A DNA stretch of 64,000 bases from Halocynthiibacter sp. SDUM655004. Lineage in GTDB: Bacteria > Pseudomonadota > Alphaproteobacteria > Rhodobacterales > Rhodobacteraceae. A program made the position numbers and the translations under genes. The stretch covers positions 1 to 64,000 of the forward strand of contig NZ_JAPDUG010000004.1 of the NCBI RefSeq assembly GCF_026015885.1, written 5' to 3'. Positions 1-9,550 of the stretch are shown piece after piece; within the stretch, counting starts at the first letter, position 1, and every line of letters begins with the position of its first letter. A model generated the notes under the pieces. It was not told the DNA's origin. It worked only from the letters and a program-made list of their open reading frames with translations, and did no database searches.

Positions 1-556
1 CTATCAATCCTGATGAGCACGGGAAAGGTACCGAACGCTCGCCGCGCTGAGCGCCCGATGTGGCAAAAAAATGAAACTGATAAATTACAGGGCGGAAACC
101 AGACGTTCGCGGCGAACCGTACCAGTGTCCGCTAAGGGCCGTTCATGTATGTGCAGTTACGCTCGTTTCGAGGAGCTGCTTCGAGCAATCTAACGGCAGC
201 AATGAACCCGATCCGGACGCAACTAGAATACACCGTTTGCGCCCGCAGTATCTCCAGTTCCGTATGGAATGCGATATCCTTTCGGCTCTGATGCTGTAAC
301 CACGTGCGACGGCGTCTGATGTGCCAATGTGAGTTGGTCGCAATACGCATTGGAGCCGGTTATGTCAGAGATTGTGAGTACAGCTCGAATTCGCTTCCGA
401 ACACAACATTCAACATGGTGGGCGAACACTGTTCTCAGCGATGCTTTGGAAAGCTCGCCAGCATAAGAGATTGCCATTTCAGTTTCGGGCTGTTCTTCAA
501 GTGCTCTGCAATCTATCCTGCCCGCTTGAGAAGCTGAACAACAAGGAGCGTTTCGC
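1..556. other. non-coding stretch with a degenerate repeat
   Basis: I see no credible gene in the first 556 bases. The short open frames here lack ribosome-binding sites and protein-like composition. A copy of dispersed repeat family A sits at 134-209. The last 50 bases hold the ribosome-binding site and presumably the promoter of the CPBP protease gene that starts at 557. Confidence 0.6.
134..209. repeat. dispersed repeat family A, copy 1
   Basis: About 75 bp that align with 9759-9834 and 29516-29590. The shared core reads GGGCC, a short variable spacer, then CGTTTCGAGGA(G/T)CTGCT, CGAGCAATCTAACGGCAG and CAATGA. All three copies lie between genes and none has a conserved reading frame. The block just upstream contains the word GTGTCCGCT, which resembles the TCCGCTT word at the start of repeat family B. 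Confidence 0.7.
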
Positions 557-1393
557 ATGAGACAGTTCTTTACCAGCCGCCCCATCGCCACTTCGCTGGT
601 TGTCGTTGCGGGTTATTTCACCATCCTCGCAGCGCCGGCGATATGGTCTTCTCAGGCTTTCGGCGGCGATCCCTCCCGGTCGCCACAACAGGCTCCGATC
701 GATCAATTGGCCGCCGAAATCCTGCTTGCGGCTTCTGCCGTTGCGATCGTTTTCCTCCTCGGCTGGGCGAGACAGGCGAGACTTACGTCACGTCCGGCGT
801 GGAGCGGATTGGGGTACGCATTGGTTCCGGCGATGATCACGCTTGGTCTGTTCGGCGTGGCCATTCTTGCCGCCAGCCAGGGCGAAGCCGACTTCTCTGC
901 CTTGATCTCCAGCGGCCTCCCGCAATCGATTCTGCTCCTTGTTCTATTTGTTGGAATTTTCGAGGAAGTTCTGTTTCGCGGCATACTGCTGCATGGATTT
1001 GAGCTCCGTATCGGCCCCGTGGCGGCGCTTTTTGCGTCCTCATTCGTCTTCGGAATCAGTCACTACGTTAACTGGATCAACGGGCAAAGCTTTGCAGCAA
1101 CCCATCCACAGGTTATCCACGCCGGACTTTCTGGCATCCTCTATGGTGCAATTGCCCTCCGCACGCGATCGATCTGGCCCGGGGTGCTTCTGCATGCGCT
1201 ATGGGATTTCGTGGTGACCATGAACCATGCCTTGATTGGCGATACTTTCGGCGCTGACCCAGATTCAACGACAGGTGGCGCTTTAGTGCAGGTCTTCGGC
1301 TTCTTGTTGCGCCACTTTGAACCGCTTCTGGGGTTGATCGTCCTTGCGGGGTGGTTTCGTTGGCAAAGGCGTCAGGCCGATCAGATGCAATGA
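557..1393 (+). CDS. CPBP-family intramembrane glutamic protease
   Basis: 278-residue polytopic membrane protein with a good ribosome-binding site (AAGGAG, 8 nt before the ATG). It carries the three hallmarks of the CPBP (Abi/CAAX prenyl protease 2-like) family: EEVLFR at residues 136-141, a FGISH block ending in His169, and HALWD at 213-217, each in or near a predicted membrane helix. Known members cleave substrates within the membrane; bacterial substrates are mostly unknown and some members give immunity to small peptides. About seven hydrophobic segments are visible. The next gene is 156 bp downstream and starts a separate group of exported proteins, so a shared function is not evident. 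Confidence 0.9.
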   Translation: MRQFFTSRPIATSLVVVAGYFTILAAPAIWSSQAFGGDPSRSPQQAPIDQLAAEILLAASAVAIVFLLGWARQARLTSRPAWSGLGYALVPAMITLGLFGVAILAASQGEADFSALISSGLPQSILLLVLFVGIFEEVLFRGILLHGFELRIGPVAALFASSFVFGISHYVNWINGQSFAATHPQVIHAGLSGILYGAIALRTRSIWPGVLLHALWDFVVTMNHALIGDTFGADPDSTTGGALVQVFGFLLRHFEPLLGLIVLAGWFRWQRRQADQMQ

Positions 1394-1549
1394 TTGTTTT
1401 CTCTGATCTGGATGACGGCCTCTGTCGATGGACACGAACCTGTCCCGCACTATTTGCCTATTTGGACACTCTAACGTACCCTCAAGGGACCCCGCAATCG
1501 AAAGGGACCCCCTAATCGAATCGTGCAACCAAAGTAATCGGAGACACCC

Positions 1550-1840
1550 ATGTTCAAACAAATCGGACTATGCGTCGGCCTCGTCATTGCCGCCGGCGCG
1601 GCTCAGGCCTTTGACCGGCAGACAACCAACGCTCTTAAAGCCTGTCACGACTACATCTGGGATGTGCCGGAATTCAAGGACCTGCCGAATGCGGCGATAT
1701 CAGTCTTTCCGGGCTCGGAGAATGGCGACAAAATCGTGGTCAACTGGAATGTGAACTGGGATCAGCCGGCTGTTCAGGCCGCTGGCAACTGCACGGTCAT
1801 CAGCGGCAATGTTGAAGGTTTCGAGGACTATACCAAATGA
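1550..1840 (+). CDS. small secreted hypothetical protein
   Basis: 96 residues with a clear Sec signal peptide (hydrophobic stretch at 6-18, cleavage expected after AQA at about residue 20) and a GGAGA ribosome-binding site. The mature part is short, has two cysteines (about residues 32 and 82) that could form a disulfide bond in the periplasm, and resembles no family I can name. Its stop overlaps the ATG of the next gene (ATGA), which argues for translational coupling and a shared transcript with 1837-2121 and probably 2149-3225. Confidence 0.7.
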   Translation: MFKQIGLCVGLVIAAGAAQAFDRQTTNALKACHDYIWDVPEFKDLPNAAISVFPGSENGDKIVVNWNVNWDQPAVQAAGNCTVISGNVEGFEDYTK

Positions 1841-2121
1841 AGCTGCGCGAAGAATCTACTGGTGCTGTAGTCGAGAACGACCGAAAACAATCGCGTGGAC
1901 TGCGACTGCCCCTGTTGGCGGTGTCTGCATTCGGGCTCATCACCCTATGGGGATGTGGCGCAACGGAAGATGAGGTACGAACGGCCGCGACCGTCGGTGC
2001 TTCGGCTGCACTTGCTGCCGAAGCCTCGGAGGAGGCGAAGAAGGCCACAGACTATGACGCTATTGCAAAAGAAGCAGTCGCCGATGTCGATACCACCGGT
2101 TTCGATGCTCTTACCGACTAG
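1837..2121 (+). CDS. putative lipoprotein, hypothetical
   Basis: 94 residues. After a charged 22-residue N-terminus comes a hydrophobic helix ending in LWGC (Cys40), which resembles a lipobox, although Trp just before the Gly is unusual and the N-region is long. The rest is rich in Ala and Glu and probably helical (EASEEAKKATDYDAIAKEA). The start overlaps the stop of the upstream secreted protein by ATGA. Function is unknown. The gene is retained because of the coupling and the clean frame, but the lipoprotein assignment is an inference. Confidence 0.55.
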   Translation: MKLREESTGAVVENDRKQSRGLRLPLLAVSAFGLITLWGCGATEDEVRTAATVGASAALAAEASEEAKKATDYDAIAKEAVADVDTTGFDALTD

Positions 2122-2148
2122 ACAATCCATCGCAGGGATCGCCGAGAG

Positions 2149-3225
2149 ATGGGATCATTGAAATGGGCGGCTTTGCCGATAGGCGTGGCCCTTGTCATCA
2201 CCCTGCTGTCTGTTCCCCAGGTTCGGTTCCTGTTCTTCGGGATGCCGGAGCAACGGTTGGATGGGCGCTCGATCGCGCTTGACGTTGCCGATGCGCCGTC
2301 AACGTCAGCGCCGCTTCGCAGCAGCGTTGAGCGGGCCTTGACAGATGCCGGGCTGAGCGCGGAGCCACTGCTCGGCGACATTGCAACCTCCGGACACCTC
2401 GCGCGCCTGGATGCGGGAGAGGTAACAGTAGACCAATTGCTGAACTATGCGGAGCATCTCAATGCACTGGCGCTTCGCACCAAGGAGGCGGGTCGCCAGA
2501 TCCCGTCTACCTTCTGGGATGCTGAGACTGACCAGATGCGCGTCGATGGATGGACGCCATATCGGGTTGTTGCTGCACTAGCATCGACAGAAGGCCGACC
2601 ATATATCGACGCGCTTGGAGCCGCCTTTTCCCGTTTCTATGATTTCAAGACTTCCGAGCCCGATGCCGGCGATACGGCTCTCGATACGGCTTTGGATTTG
2701 TTCGAGCCAGCCATCAGACTGATCGACGAAGTGCCGCGGGAACACATGCTTGAGACATCCGAGTACATCCGCAACAAGGAACAGGCCGCTCTATATCTTT
2801 GGCAGCAGCTCGTCGTCGGATCGTCGCGCCGCAATCCCCTGACACATATCAAGCTGTTCAATCACGGCTTCGCCCAGCGGTTTCATGTCGGGACCATCTG
2901 GCAATATGATACCGGAATAGCCCAGAATAATTCTGCGATCTGGGGAGTGTCTGGTTTTGCGCCTCGATATGTCGGCCCGCCTGAGAACAACAACCAGGTC
3001 GAGCACATGTCGATCAGCATGACCGTTCAGGGCATCCTGCGCGAACCGCTTCAGGTCCTTCAGGCCTTTGAAGAATTTGAACGTCTTGCGGGGCCCGTGA
3101 GTTCGGCAGAAACCGCTGCAGACGAAGCGTTGAATACTGCGGTTCGGCAAACTTTCGTTTCGAACCTTGAGAAAGGCCTGCAAGCCGCGGTGTCTGCTTT
3201 GAGAGAAACCCTCCGCGCCCCTTGA
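2149..3225 (+). CDS. membrane-anchored hypothetical protein
   Basis: 358 residues. A single N-terminal membrane segment (about 6-22) is followed by a soluble domain of about 330 residues, mixed in charge and largely helical by composition, presumably periplasmic. The segment 235-290 has an aromatic and glycine-rich stretch (IWQYDTGIAQNNSAIWGV). It lies 27 bp after the putative lipoprotein gene on the same strand, so the three genes 1550-3225 may form one operon of envelope proteins. I do not recognise the family. The start at 2149 follows a GAGAG stretch. Confidence 0.65.
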   Translation: MGSLKWAALPIGVALVITLLSVPQVRFLFFGMPEQRLDGRSIALDVADAPSTSAPLRSSVERALTDAGLSAEPLLGDIATSGHLARLDAGEVTVDQLLNYAEHLNALALRTKEAGRQIPSTFWDAETDQMRVDGWTPYRVVAALASTEGRPYIDALGAAFSRFYDFKTSEPDAGDTALDTALDLFEPAIRLIDEVPREHMLETSEYIRNKEQAALYLWQQLVVGSSRRNPLTHIKLFNHGFAQRFHVGTIWQYDTGIAQNNSAIWGVSGFAPRYVGPPENNNQVEHMSISMTVQGILREPLQVLQAFEEFERLAGPVSSAETAADEALNTAVRQTFVSNLEKGLQAAVSALRETLRAP

Positions 3226-3894
3226 GCCCTTGCTTCACGTCCTTTGGCACCGTCGTCCCGGGTTGTTGATGCAGACCTCAATAACACCAGATTGAAGGCT
3301 CGTTAGCGCGTGCGAATTGATCGCGGCACACGAAGGCCCGGAGCACGGAAAGATATGCTCCTCGGGATGGTTGCCTTGTCCAGCAGCTCGATTGTTGAAG
3401 CCGACCGCCGCGAAGGAGAGGCTTTGACTCGCCCGACTCCGATACCATCGAATGGCTGGTCTCGTGAAGCTGCAACGCTGTACATAATGGCGGAATGGAT
3501 GGCAGGTCTGGGCCGTTCGTGTCGTGTGACCTCGGTTGATTACCTATGATACTGCAAAGCGGAAAATGGCAGGAATGAGTCCGAAGCGGAAGTGGTTTGG
3601 CTTTGATGCTCGCAGGTGCTGCAAGCTGATCACTGACGCCGTGCGGGCACCACAGAAAGAAGAGCGGCCTTTCGTTGTAATCGCAGCGAAATCTGAAAGG
3701 GCAGGGACCGAGTTGCGATAAAGAACAGCGCTTGACACGCGACTATGCTTTACGCAGCCTATTGCTATCCTGGAGCCCGGGCGGGTCCGTTAGCTTAGCA
3801 ATGCAGATAACGACGTGAAATTTCAAAAGTTTGTGTTTGTTGAGCAAATACCCGAGCTTTTCTTATACTGATATTCTGGATAGCAAAGACCGAT
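3226..3894. other. 669-bp intergenic stretch with repeat family C
   Basis: No convincing gene. A 186-bp frame at 3536-3721 would encode a basic 61-residue peptide but has no ribosome-binding site and overlaps a repeat. A 34-bp element at 3547-3580 recurs at 10742-10775. The remainder looks like eroded intergenic DNA. Confidence 0.5.
3547..3580. repeat. dispersed repeat family C, copy 1
   Basis: The sequence GATACTGCAAAGC, then a GGAAAATGGCAGGAATGAG block, recurs at 10742-10775 with about four differences. Both copies are intergenic. The second copy lies just downstream of a stretch containing GTCCGCTTC and AAGGGCCGATT, so this may be the far end of a larger eroded element related to family A. 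Confidence 0.5.
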
Positions 3895-4719
3895 ATGTCT
3901 GAATTTTGTGGAACTCTAGACAACAATTATCTGCACGTGGCACTAAGCGATAGTGCCGTGGGCTGCCTTCGCGCGGCTTGCCAGTCAGGTGCGATGCCGG
4001 GCACTGTTATTGGCATCCCAGATGATCTCAGCCATGGCCCGCTGGACGATCTGCAAGTACGCCGCAGCTACTTTCAGAACTTGTTTATTCAAAGTGGCGC
4101 AAGACGAGAAGAGGCATGTGACATTCTTGCGTCCTGGCGCTGTCTTATGGCTGAAGCTGGCAGAATACAGACAAGGGAAGTTGTCGTTTGGGCTGGCGAA
4201 AACGTATCAGAGACTATGTTTCTTCACATGTTTTGCGACTGGATGCACGTTACCGATATTAAGCTATCGCATGTCAATGTTTCTGAAAGCAGCGACCAGC
4301 ACTACGTCGCTATGTGGCAGCCGTCATATCTGGCCGGTATTTGCAATAACGCTCGCGAATTGAATAACGCAGAGCGGGAACATCATTCATCTGAATATCG
4401 GCGCCTTTGCGCAGAAAAGGGTGTATTGCGCCGATGGTCAGCGGGACGTGTCGCTACAATGCAATCCAACTTCTATGATGACCTGCTCTTGTCAAGCTGC
4501 ACGACCGATTGGTCCGTTGCCGGTCGGGTCGTGGGTCTTGCAATGAGCCGGTGCGACGCACATAATCGGTTGAGCGATCTCTTTTTCGCCAGTCGACTGG
4601 CGGCCCTGATCGAGAACGGCTTGATTGAGGTCCAGAAAAAGACAGGTCGATTGTTTGAAAACAACATTCGCATGTCGGCATCGAGTCCAGCGCATGAATC
4701 GAAGGCTTGGCGCGGCTAG
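3895..4719 (+). CDS. DUF1835/DUF3658 domain protein
   Basis: 274 residues, no signal peptide, predicted cytoplasmic. The N-terminal part (about 13-50) has the DUF1835 pattern: an H-V-x-L-x-D-S-A stretch, then VIGIPDDLSHGPL. The C-terminal part (about 192-245) fits DUF3658, with a D-D-x-L-L sequence, an arginine and valine-rich helix and SRLAALIENGLIEVQ. The two domains occur together in many bacterial proteins of unknown function. The gene stands alone. The last 20 residues are low in conserved character. No enzymatic role is known to me. Confidence 0.8.
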   Translation: MSEFCGTLDNNYLHVALSDSAVGCLRAACQSGAMPGTVIGIPDDLSHGPLDDLQVRRSYFQNLFIQSGARREEACDILASWRCLMAEAGRIQTREVVVWAGENVSETMFLHMFCDWMHVTDIKLSHVNVSESSDQHYVAMWQPSYLAGICNNARELNNAEREHHSSEYRRLCAEKGVLRRWSAGRVATMQSNFYDDLLLSSCTTDWSVAGRVVGLAMSRCDAHNRLSDLFFASRLAALIENGLIEVQKKTGRLFENNIRMSASSPAHESKAWRG

Positions 4720-4924
4720 CCGTTTCCCAGGCTTTGCGCAGATAGTGCGTCAGCCACGCGAATTTGAGGATTCGTGCCCGATAGCGTCGCTCGCAGGAGC
4801 TCTCTGCAACTGAAACATGCAGCGCCAGACCAAGCCAGTAGAAGAGTTTCGAGTCGACCTGAGCGCGAAATTTGGGTTACGCTTGCCGAAGCGAACGTTG
4901 GCTTGAAAGTCTTGGGAGTGAAAT

Positions 4925-5689
4925 ATGAACTGTTGGGTATTGGTGGCAGTCATATTGATGGGGAGCTCGGGCAACCCGGCAGTAGCACAACCGCTTGAAG
5001 AAGAACCAAGGGCGTTCAATCCCTATAGCGAAACGGCCTTGGCGATTACCGGGCCAGTGATTTTGTCGACCAGCCGAATGGTCTTTGAGACAGGTAAGTT
5101 TCTAGAACTCGAGACCGTCAACCAAGCTGCTTCGGGTGCCTGGGGAGTTTCCGGTGACGTGCCTGTGGCACAAGTGTTCCAAGTTACAGGAGACGTAGGA
5201 CCTCTTCGACGGGACAACAACCTCTGCGGAGATCAGAGCATAACCTACATGGCAGCTTGGGCGGAGGAACTCTCCGGCTTCGAGTACCTGGGAATCGCGA
5301 TGTTCAGCGGTGCGGAGATGCCGGGTGGCGCAATCGCAGACGGCACCTGCGGGACCTATTTCTATTCGATCGATATTACAGAGGCACTAGCCCAAGCACT
5401 CAGGTTTGGACCGATCCTGGTCACAGAACGCGATCTGGTCAGGCTCGAGGTTCGGTATGAATCAAGCAATCAAGCACTTGTCCACTTTACTTTGGAACAA
5501 GGGATCGCAAGCGCGTTGGCTGCCTTTACCTCCGCCTCGGTTGGACAACACTTGGACATCTGGGTCGGCAACCAAATGTTGAACTCTGTCTACATTGCTG
5601 AAGCCGTCACGGGGGACCAATTCATCTTGCCGCTAAGCAAGCTACAAGCGGAGAACCTCGAACGGTTGCTAGGCGCAGAAATTCGCTAA
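4925..5689 (+). CDS. secreted protein with a SecD P1 head-like C-terminus
   Basis: 254 residues with a Sec signal peptide (cleavage expected after AVA near residue 21) and a GGGAG ribosome-binding site. The central region has two cysteines (NNLCGD and DGTCGT) suited to a disulfide. The last 70 residues, VHFTLEQGIASALAAFTSAS through GQHLDIWVGNQML to ITGD-like TGDQFILPL, follow the pattern of the SecDF periplasmic head subdomain. No SecD membrane part is present, so this is a free periplasmic protein. The similarity is my reading by eye; what the domain does here is unknown. The gene is followed directly by an IS remnant. Confidence 0.6.
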   Translation: MNCWVLVAVILMGSSGNPAVAQPLEEEPRAFNPYSETALAITGPVILSTSRMVFETGKFLELETVNQAASGAWGVSGDVPVAQVFQVTGDVGPLRRDNNLCGDQSITYMAAWAEELSGFEYLGIAMFSGAEMPGGAIADGTCGTYFYSIDITEALAQALRFGPILVTERDLVRLEVRYESSNQALVHFTLEQGIASALAAFTSASVGQHLDIWVGNQMLNSVYIAEAVTGDQFILPLSKLQAENLERLLGAEIR

Positions 5690-5722
5690 GTGTCTGCCTT
5701 CAATTCATTTTAAGGACACCAA

Positions 5723-6525
5723 GGGTGCTGTCAGACGAATTCGAACTCGTCTCGACTAGGCCATTGAGTCTGCCCTTTTTGTCGCGCAAAGACCGCGCCA
5801 CTCGATAAGCGCGACCGTGCGATTTAGCTTGAAATGATCTCTTTGGGAAAGGCTGCGATCCTGATTGAAGTGATTGAAAATGGATGCATGGACGGAGACG
5901 AATTTCTGCAAACTTCGCATCCTGCGAAAGCGGTGCATAGCTCGTTCCCTTCGTCGAAACGGGAGATGAGAATTCTCAGCGCGTTTGTTCTTCCAGCGTC
6001 CCGATTCCTGCTTAGTCGCATTACCAATTTCTTTCATCGCCGCGCCGTAGGAACGCAATTTATCCGTGACGACCACACGTGACTGACCATCCGCTTCATC
6101 GCGTTCTTCAAGAATTTAAGGGCTGAATCGCGATCCCGGCGCTTGGTGACATAGCTTTCCAGCACTTCGCCTTCGTGATCGACTTCCCGCCAGAGGTAAT
6201 GTCGCTCGCCGTTAATCTTCACAAAAACTTCATCCAAATGCCACTGCCAATTCGAGTAACACGCTTTCTGCGAATCTCAGATGCAAACATTGGACCAAAT
6301 CGGTTCCACCAAAAACGGATCGTTTCGTGGCTCACATCGACGCCGCGTTCATGCAGCAAGTCTTCGACATTCCGAAGCAAAAGCGGAAACCGGACATACA
6401 TCATCACCGCAAGTCGGATGACCTCAGGACTGGTTTTAAAATAACGAAAAGGGGAACGTTTTGTCATGGAATGAGGTTAATGTCCCGCCCTACGCTTCAC
6501 AACCGAGTTTCCTCTGACAGCGCCC
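5723..6525 (-). mobile_element. degenerate IS6-type insertion sequence
   Basis: An element of about 800 bp bounded by imperfect terminal inverted repeats: GGGTGCTGTCAGA at 5723-5735 and its inverted counterpart GGGCGCTGTCAGA read on the minus strand from 6525 to 6513. It encloses a broken transposase on the minus strand. Size and layout fit the IS6/IS26 family. I find no matching 8-bp target duplication at the two ends, which suggests that DNA next to one end has been deleted since insertion. Confidence 0.75.
5756..6467 (-). pseudogene. IS6-family transposase, two frameshifts
   Basis: Three minus-strand frames join into one IS6-type transposase of near normal length (about 235 codons). The first (6467-6219) has the helix-turn-helix region from YFKTSPEVIRLAVMMYVRF to HETIRFWWNRFG. 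The second (6237-6034) has MDEVFVKINGERHYLWREVD followed by the SYVTKRRDRDSALKFL stretch. The third (6076-5756) starts VVTDKLRSYGAAMKEIGN, with the DDE-type core continuing to FNLFN-like FNHFNQDRSLSQRDHF. One frameshift lies near 6240 and one near 6080. With both, the enzyme cannot be made in one piece. Confidence 0.85.
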
Positions 6526-6535
6526 CTCGGAAGGT

Positions 6536-6946
6536 ATGGTGAACCCGCCAGTCGGCGCCGGTCAGGTCTATATGACGGCAAAACGCGACAGCAATGGCGA
6601 GCTTCTGCGCGCGGACCGGACGTACCGGCTGCATGTGCTGGCGGATGCGCCGATCAAGCAGTTCTGGTCGGCAACGTTGTACAGCGAAAACACACGCCGG
6701 CCGTACGACAACGGTGGCACCGAAATCCGTGACGGCAGCCTTGGCAGCCGGACCGAAGGCGTGAAGGTATTTGACGACGGCAGTGTCGATCTCTATTTTG
6801 GCCCGGAAGCGCCTGATGGCATGGAAAGCAATTTCCTCAAGACGGTCGGAGATGATGGCTGGTTCATCTACTTCCATATCTACGCACCGGAACAGCCGTT
6901 CTTTGACAAGACGTTCCAGCTACACGATTTCGAACTGATCAAGTGA
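6536..6946 (+). pseudogene. 3' fragment of a DUF1254/DUF1214 gene
   Basis: 136 codons that correspond to the C-terminal DUF1214 domain (TYRLHVLADAPIKQFWSATL, then DGSVDLYFGPEAPDGME and GWFIYFHIYAPEQPFFDK). The N-terminal DUF1254 half is missing: the frame runs straight into the right end of the IS remnant at 6525. No matching 5' half is present on the other side of the IS (5690-5722), so insertion was accompanied by deletion. The intact neighbour downstream is a paralogue of the same family. Confidence 0.85.
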
Positions 6947-8318
6947 GGACTTTCCCAAGATTGCCCAAACATCGAAGCTGGCCGGAGCTGCCGCGATCGC
7001 AACAGCGACGGCTCTCGGGTCCGCGAATGCTCAAGTTGACAACATCTCTGCCATTGCAGAGGAGGCATATATCTTCGCCTACCCAATGCTCTACAACTAT
7101 CAAACGCTGTACAATCAGACCCAGGACGCAATGGACGCCGGTTACATCGGTGGGTTTTCGGAGTATCGCCACTACTCCCATCCCTACTCTCCAAAGGACA
7201 CTGACATTGTCACGCCAAACAATGACACGACCTATTCCTGGGCTTGGCTGGATCTGCGTCGAGAGCCGATTGTGTTTGAGACGCCGGATCTCGACGAAGG
7301 ACGTTACAACGTCTTTCAGTGGGTGGACCTTTACACCCACGTTTTTGCCAGCCCCGGCTCACGCCTCAATGGCGATGAGGGCAAAACTTTTCTGTTTGTC
7401 GGGCCTGACTGGGACGGTGACGTGCCCGACAGTATCGATGAGGTGTTGAAGAGCGAAACAGATTTTGTCGGCACCCTGACACGGACCAGCATTGTAGGCG
7501 TGGATGACATTCCGGCTGTGAAGGCGATCCAGCACGGCTATCGGTTCACACCGCTGAGTGCCTATGTAGGCAAGAAGCCACCCGCGCCCGCACCGGAGCC
7601 AAACTTCCCGGTCTGGCATGGGGCACTGGCACAATCGCCCGCCTTCATCACCTATTTGAACTTTCTGCTGGGCCATGTGGATCCGCATCCTGACGATGCA
7701 GAAGCGCTGGCCTCCTTTGAAGCAATCGGCATTTCGCCGGGGGCCGTGTTTGATGCCTCTGCTCTGGACAAGGAGACCCACGACGCGATCCAGTCCGGCA
7801 TCGATGCGGCGCTGAAACGTCTTGAAGATCGCACGGCTACCAACAAGGACAACATCGGCCTGTTTGGTTCGCGCGCTTATCTCGGCACGGATTACGAATC
7901 CCGTGCTGTGGGAGCAATGATTGGTATCTATGGTCAGAATGAGGAGGAGGCAGTCTACTTCTCCTATTCCGCCGACACCGATGGCAACCCGTTGGATGGG
8001 TCCAAAACCTATACGATGAAGTTCGACCAACAGCCGGAGGTGTCAGAATTCTGGTCCCTGACCATGTACAACCTGCCGCAGCGGCTGCTTGTGGACAACG
8101 AGATCGATCGCTACTCCATCGGCGACCGCACGGAGGGGCTTGTCACCGATGGCGACGGCCTGACCATAACGCTCGGCCCGGATGACCCGGGCGAGGGGCA
8201 GAACTGGCTTCCGACCCCTGACGGACCCTTTTTCATGGTGATGCGCATGTACGGCCCCGGTCAGAGTGTCGTCGAAGGTACCTGGCCGCGCCCGGAACCG
8301 GGGTTGAGCTCGAACTGA
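6943..8318 (+). CDS. DUF1254/DUF1214 exported protein, start uncertain
   Basis: Exported protein of about 455 residues. The frame from ATG 7086 gives 410 residues, but in-frame codons upstream (from about 6957) encode a perfect signal peptide (KLAGAAAIATATALGSANA) with no ATG or GTG in frame. A GTG at 6943, overlapping the stop of the upstream fragment, lies one frame away, so one base seems to be missing or extra in the CCC run near 6954-6956. The N-terminal half is DUF1254 (VTPNNDTTYSWAWLDLRREP, then RYNVFQWVDLYTH), the C-terminal half DUF1214 (GDRTEGL, NWLPTPDGPFFMVMRMYGP). Family role is not established. Either a recent frameshift or a sequence error explains the start. Confidence 0.75.
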
Positions 8319-8932
8319 ACCAGGCAAGACAGAAGGCGGATCTGGCGGGAAACACCATCGTCCGCGCGCCTCCTGTCGAACGGCTTTGTCGATGCTGACT
8401 AGCCCTTGGCAGCGGCGTGCAGAAGACGGCGGCCTTGTCCGCTAGCTTCCCGATCGTGTGGTCCGCCTCGCATGTCCAGTTCTCGCCCGTTGTTTTGGTT
8501 CTCGATCGGAAATCGTGGGAACGCTGAGGATACGGCGAAGGTCCGGAAGGTCGGCATTCTACCAGCCCGTCCGGACCGTAGAATTGGTTACTCTGGGCTC
8601 TTCACTGCCGCTCACCGTTTCCACCCTGGAGGTCTGCTTCCGGTTACGAAGGTGATGCTGCACGTGCAAAGCGTTCTTGAATCTTGTCCGGCAGCTTTGC
8701 GCAGGTAGCGGAACAGTGACTCTCGGCCTCGAACGGCAGCAACGTCCGCATTGCAGTCATCGGTTTGCCTATAATGCTGCGCTTCACTCCCAATTTCCGC
8801 TTTGGAGAAGCTGCGGTTAGGCATCAATGATCTGAGCCAATGTCTGCAAAGGGCCGTAAACAGCAGCGTTTGCAAACGGCAGAGACGATGATGCCGTGAA
8901 CGGCTTAGGGCCACTGAGGGCCCAAGAGAGCG
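8319..8932. other. 614-bp intergenic stretch, no gene
   Basis: No protein-coding or RNA gene recognised. The stretch contains words shared with the other intergenic repeats (CGGCAGCTTTGCGCAGGTAG, CGAACGGCAGCAACGTCCGC near 8690-8750), so it is probably made of eroded repeat copies. Confidence 0.5.
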
Positions 8933-9550
8933 CTATCCGGCCTCTCGTAAAGCATCAACAACCGATTGACGGCGACATTCGTCCTCAAAATGGACAACAC
9001 GCTTCATTTCCATAATATCGGCCATCTGATCCGTCGAGAATAGTTCATTGATTGGTAGTAACGCATCAAGCAGGGGTTCATTCACAACCGCAAGCAATTC
9101 AGGCATGCGCGTTAACAGCGGTTTACCAGGGCCGACCTGAAAGAATGCTGCAGAAGTGTCTAGCTGTTCTTTGGTGAAACTCTGAACAAGAAAGGCTTGC
9201 CCTTCATCGCTTCGGTAATAATTCGCTAACAGGGCGAGTTCTTCGGGCGCTAAAACCTCTTGAAAGGCGATGATTGCATTTTCTTGGATTTTTTGCTCCA
9301 GATCTTGAAAATATGTACCGCCGATTTCATCCCATAACCTATCAGGGGCGATGATTTCTGCGCCAAGACGCTCAAATGCGGGCTCAACCTTGGCCAAGAT
9401 GCTTTGTGATAGCAACTCCAGTTTTTCCTCATAATCTCCCAATATCATGTGTTGTCGAACGATATAGGCAGCGTCTTCCTCCGTGTCCGCCCGAGAGAAG
9501 GATGCTGTTCCAATAGCTAAACAAGTCATGAACGCAAAAAACTGTTTCAT
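8933..9550 (-). CDS. DUF2059-like secreted protein
   Basis: 205 residues with a Sec signal peptide (cleavage expected near residue 21, after SFSRA). The mature part is helical and includes LAPEELALLANYYRSDEGQA at about 114-133, which matches the core pattern of DUF2059 proteins (a P-E-E-L, a short helix, Y/F-x-S-x-E-G-x stretch). Family members are periplasmic proteins of unknown function. The gene stands alone on the minus strand between repeat-bearing intergenic regions. Only a weak ribosome-binding site precedes the ATG. Confidence 0.7.
   Translation of the reverse strand: MKQFFAFMTCLAIGTASFSRADTEEDAAYIVRQHMILGDYEEKLELLSQSILAKVEPAFERLGAEIIAPDRLWDEIGGTYFQDLEQKIQENAIIAFQEVLAPEELALLANYYRSDEGQAFLVQSFTKEQLDTSAAFFQVGPGKPLLTRMPELLAVVNEPLLDALLPINELFSTDQMADIMEMKRVVHFEDECRRQSVVDALREAG

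Noticed and set aside
3536-3721. 61-codon basic peptide
   Set aside because: Overlaps repeat family C and lacks a ribosome-binding site.
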